NCBI GenBank assembly: GCA_014156375.1 | Contig: RQJH01000003.1 | Location: 1,907,799-1,971,798, forward strand | From: Enterobacteriaceae bacterium 89 | GTDB lineage: Bacteria > Pseudomonadota > Gammaproteobacteria > Enterobacterales > Enterobacteriaceae | Length of the DNA stretch: 64,000 nucleotides | Direction of reading: 5' to 3' | Shown here: positions 61,940 through 64,000 of the stretch, piece by piece | How the letters are laid out: every line of letters starts with the position of its first letter | How positions within the stretch are numbered: position 1 is the stretch's first letter | Notes under the pieces: generated by a model | What the model was told of the DNA's origin: nothing | Seen by the model: only the letters and a program-made list of their open reading frames with translations | The model's database searches: none | Position numbers and translations under genes: made by a program

Positions 61940-62000
61940 TTTAGATCGCAAAACAGGCAGCTCGTCACAAAATTGTTCAGTCAGGTCATCGTCAGATAAC

Positions 62001-62033
62001 AAAAAAGCCCGCGCACAAGGCAACGGGCTTTTG
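62001..62033 (-). terminator. Rho-independent terminator after yidA
   Basis: On the minus strand AAAAGCCCGTTGCCTTGTGCGCGGGCTTTTTTG: a GCCCG/CGGGC stem with a long T run, 18 bp after the yidA stop. Confidence 0.88.
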
Positions 62034-62050
62034 TTGAAAGAAGGGATGAA

Positions 62051-62863
62051 TCAGTTCAGCACAAACTTCTCGATCGCGTAGGCAACGCCATCTTCAAGGT
62101 TAGATTTGGTGACAAAGTTGGCGACTTCTTTCACTGAAGGGATAGCGTTTTCCATCGCCACGCCCATTCCGGCGTATTCAATCATCGCAATGTCGTTTTC
62201 CTGATCGCCAAGCGTCATCACTTCTTCCGCCTGAATCCCCAGCGCGTCGGCCAGAGACTTCACGCCCGTGCCTTTATTGACGCGTTTATCGAGGATTTCG
62301 AGGAAGTACGGCGCACTTTTCAGCACGGTGTATTTTTCCTTCACTTCCGCCGGGATGCGGGCAATCGCCTTATCGAGGATCTCCGGTTCGTCGATCATCA
62401 TCACTTTCAGCAGCTGAATATCCCGCGCCATGTTTTCTGCTTCGCAAAACACCAGCGGAATGGTCGCCACGAAGGATTCGTGCACGGTGTAGTAGCTGAC
62501 GTCGCGATTGGCGGTGTAAAGCGTGTTGCGATCCAGCGCGTGGAAGTGTGAGCCGACGTCACGGGAAAGCTGTTCCAGATAGCGGTAGTCATCATAACTC
62601 AGCGCCGTTTGCGCCACGGTGCTGCCATCGCTGGCTTTCTGCACCAGCGCACCGTTGTAGGTGATACAGTAATCACCTTCCTGCTCCATATGCAGTTCTT
62701 TCAGGTAGCTGTGAACGCCGGCGTACGGGCGTCCGGTGGTCAGCACCACCTTCACGCCGCGCTCACGCGCCGCAGCAATAGCCTTCTTGACCGCAGGAGA
62801 AATCGTGTGGTCTGGCAGCAGCAATGTTCCGTCCATGTCGATTGCAATGAGTTTGATAGCCAT
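62051..62863 (-). CDS. yidA: Sugar phosphatase YidA (HAD, Cof-type)
   Basis: HAD-IIB phosphatase, 270 residues, the same as E. coli YidA, with broad activity on sugar phosphates in vitro. Nucleophile D9 and acid/base D11 in IAIDMDGTLL; motif II is VVLTTGRPY; motif III/IV are in GVKSLADALGIQAEEVMTLGDQENDIAM. Cap domain C2 in the middle. It lies after the dgo operon as in E. coli, with its terminator. YidB, present between yidA and gyrB in E. coli, is absent here. Confidence 0.94.
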   Translation of the reverse strand: MAIKLIAIDMDGTLLLPDHTISPAVKKAIAAARERGVKVVLTTGRPYAGVHSYLKELHMEQEGDYCITYNGALVQKASDGSTVAQTALSYDDYRYLEQLSRDVGSHFHALDRNTLYTANRDVSYYTVHESFVATIPLVFCEAENMARDIQLLKVMMIDEPEILDKAIARIPAEVKEKYTVLKSAPYFLEILDKRVNKGTGVKSLADALGIQAEEVMTLGDQENDIAMIEYAGMGVAMENAIPSVKEVANFVTKSNLEDGVAYAIEKFVLN

Positions 62864-62985
62864 AAGGTCCCCGGGATAAGTGAGTTCTCACTCATGCTAA
62901 CGCGATTTAGCTCAAAAAACAGCAAAAGAGTCTGGAGAAAAGGGGGATGGAAGTTTGGGGCGGGAATCCTCTTTTAGAGGCAGTT

Positions 62986-63073
62986 CCCCTCTCCCTAACC
63001 CTCTCCCGGAGGGAGAGGGAACTTGTCTGTGCGGTTTTCTCCCTCTCCTTTTGGGAGAGGGCCGGGGAGAGGG
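62986..63073. repeat. CCCTCTCCC palindromic repeat cluster (type A), copy 5
   Basis: CCCCTCTCCCTAACCCTCTCCCGGAGGGAGAGGG, a spacer of about 12 bp, then TCCCTCTCCTTTTGGGAGAGGGCCGGGGAGAGGG. Ends 11 bp before the gyrB stop, taking the place of yidB. Confidence 0.85.
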
Positions 63074-63084
63074 AATTTCTGAAC

Positions 63085-64000
63085 TTAAATATCGATATTC
63101 GCAGCTTTCAGGGCGTTCTCTTCGATAAACGCACGACGCGGCTCAACGGCATCACCCATCAGAGTGGTGAACAGCTGGTCAGCGGCGATGGCGTCTTTCA
63201 CGGTCACGCGCAGCATGCGACGGCTGTCCGGATCCATGGTGGTTTCCCACAGCTGTTCCGGGTTCATCTCACCCAGACCTTTATAACGCTGGATAGACAG
63301 GCCACGGCGGGACTCTTTCACCAGCCATTCCAGCGCCTGCTCGAAGCTGGCCACCGGCTGACGACGTTCGCCACGCTCAATGAACGCGTCTTCTTCAATC
63401 AGACCGCGCAGCTTCTCGCCAAGGGTGCACAGACGACGGTATTCGCCACCGGTGATGAATTCCTGATCCAGCGGGTAGTCAGTATCCACGCCGTGAGTAC
63501 GTACGCGAATAATCGGCTCGAACAGGCCCAGTTCCGCGTTCTCGCGAACGTCGAGCTGCCACATGCTGCCATGCTGCTCGTTTTCGTTGAGAGTCGTCAC
63601 CAGCGCGTTCACCCAGCGGGTTACGGTCTGCTCGTTGCTCAGATCAGCTTCATTCAGCGTTGGCTGATAAACCAGCTCTTTCAGCAGAGTGCGCGGGAAG
63701 CGACGTTCCATACGGCCAATCATTTTCTGCGCCGCGTTGAACTCGGCTACCAGTTTTTCCAGCGGTTCACCGGCAAGCGCTGGTGCGCTGGCGTTGGTGT
63801 GCAGCGTTGCGCCATCAAGCGCGATAGCGATCTGGTACTGGTCCATCGCTTCATCGTCTTTAATGTACTGTTCCTGCTTGCCTTTTTTCACTTTGTACAG
63901 CGGCGGCTGAGCAATGTAGACATGACCACGCTCAACGATTTCCGGCATCTGACGGTAGAAGAAGGTCAGCAGCAGCGTACGGATGTGTGAACCATCGACG
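63085..64000 (-). CDS. gyrB: DNA gyrase subunit B, C-terminal part, 5' end outside window
   Basis: 304 C-terminal residues and the stop codon; the gene continues beyond the window (total is about 804 in E. coli). The frame enters with [35 protein letters not shown], the TOPRIM-domain segment whose Asp in DGSH holds Mg. It includes the insert domain and the tail [17 protein letters not shown]. GyrB supplies the ATPase of the supercoiling enzyme. A 347-codon frame antisense to it has no support. Confidence 0.97.
   Translation of the reverse strand, partial: VDGSHIRTLLLTFFYRQMPEIVERGHVYIAQPPLYKVKKGKQEQYIKDDEAMDQYQIAIALDGATLHTNASAPALAGEPLEKLVAEFNAAQKMIGRMERRFPRTLLKELVYQPTLNEADLSNEQTVTRWVNALVTTLNENEQHGSMWQLDVRENAELGLFEPIIRVRTHGVDTDYPLDQEFITGGEYRRLCTLGEKLRGLIEEDAFIERGERRQPVASFEQALEWLVKESRRGLSIQRYKGLGEMNPEQLWETTMDPDSRRMLRVTVKDAIAADQLFTTLMGDAVEPRRAFIEENALKAANIDI

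Noticed and set aside
62947-63990. A 347-codon open frame antisense to gyrB
   Set aside because: It lies across the conserved GyrB coding sequence and the repeat block, and its translation has no recognisable domain. Long antisense frames are common opposite GC-rich genes.

Overview
The window looks like the chromosome of an Enterobacteriaceae close to Enterobacter, Lelliottia or Leclercia. This rests on protein-level recall, with no database search: nearly every housekeeping product is recognisable as an E. coli orthologue at almost the same length. The gene order from gltS to gyrB follows E. coli minutes 82-84, while the extra sugar and phosphonate genes resemble Klebsiella and Salmonella. 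No phage, transposase, integrase or CRISPR array was found. Short palindromic repeats of two families fill many intergenic gaps.

Layout. 1-6565: cdh (cut by the window edge), a SLC13-type anion transporter, sbp, zapB, glpF, glpK. In E. coli these genes lie near minute 88 and in another order. 6663-19239: gltS, xanP, yicH and yicI, with an inserted module of a PTS IICB permease, a GH4 glycosidase, a RpiR regulator and a FucP-like MFS carrier. 19566-21092: selC (tRNA-Sec), an unnamed lipoprotein and nlpA. 21261-29351: a complete 2-aminoethylphosphonate cluster. phnR and phnSTUV, followed by a class III PLP enzyme that is probably PbfA, run leftward; phnWX runs rightward. 29442-33608: a serine hydrolase, a drug-efflux MFS with a divergent TetR gene, and a GNAT. 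33714-38596: yicL, yicS, nepI, a SRPBCC protein, yicN and a LysR gene. 38576-42285: ilvBN with its ivbL leader and attenuator, then emrD. 42260-48437: yidFGH, a sulfatase with its SSS carrier (yidJK) and the AraC regulator yidL. 48445-52338: an intact alpha-glucoside PTS operon (aglA/glvCB and aglB/glvG) with yidP. 52318-57014: yidE, the ibpAB heat-shock pair, yidQ and yidR. 57066-61800: the D-galactonate operon dgoRKADT. 62051-64000: yidA and the 3' end of gyrB.

How the genes work together. Several blocks are self-contained catabolic units of regulator, transporter and enzymes: phn for phosphonates, agl for phospho-alpha-glucosides, dgo for galactonate, and yidJK with the maturase YidF for sulfate esters. 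Operator-like palindromes are visible for PhnR, DgoR, YidP and the TetR protein. ibpAB shows a sigma-32-type promoter and a hairpin with the bulged-G geometry of a ROSE RNA thermometer.

The most notable points are two synteny breaks (sbp|zapB and glpK|gltS, the latter without glpX), the PbfA-type enzyme in the phn operon, the orphan PTS/GH4 module with an unusual CDAP motif, an 11-bp perfect hairpin over the yidR ribosome binding site, and the CCCTCTCCC repeat family. I found no clearly unprecedented system.
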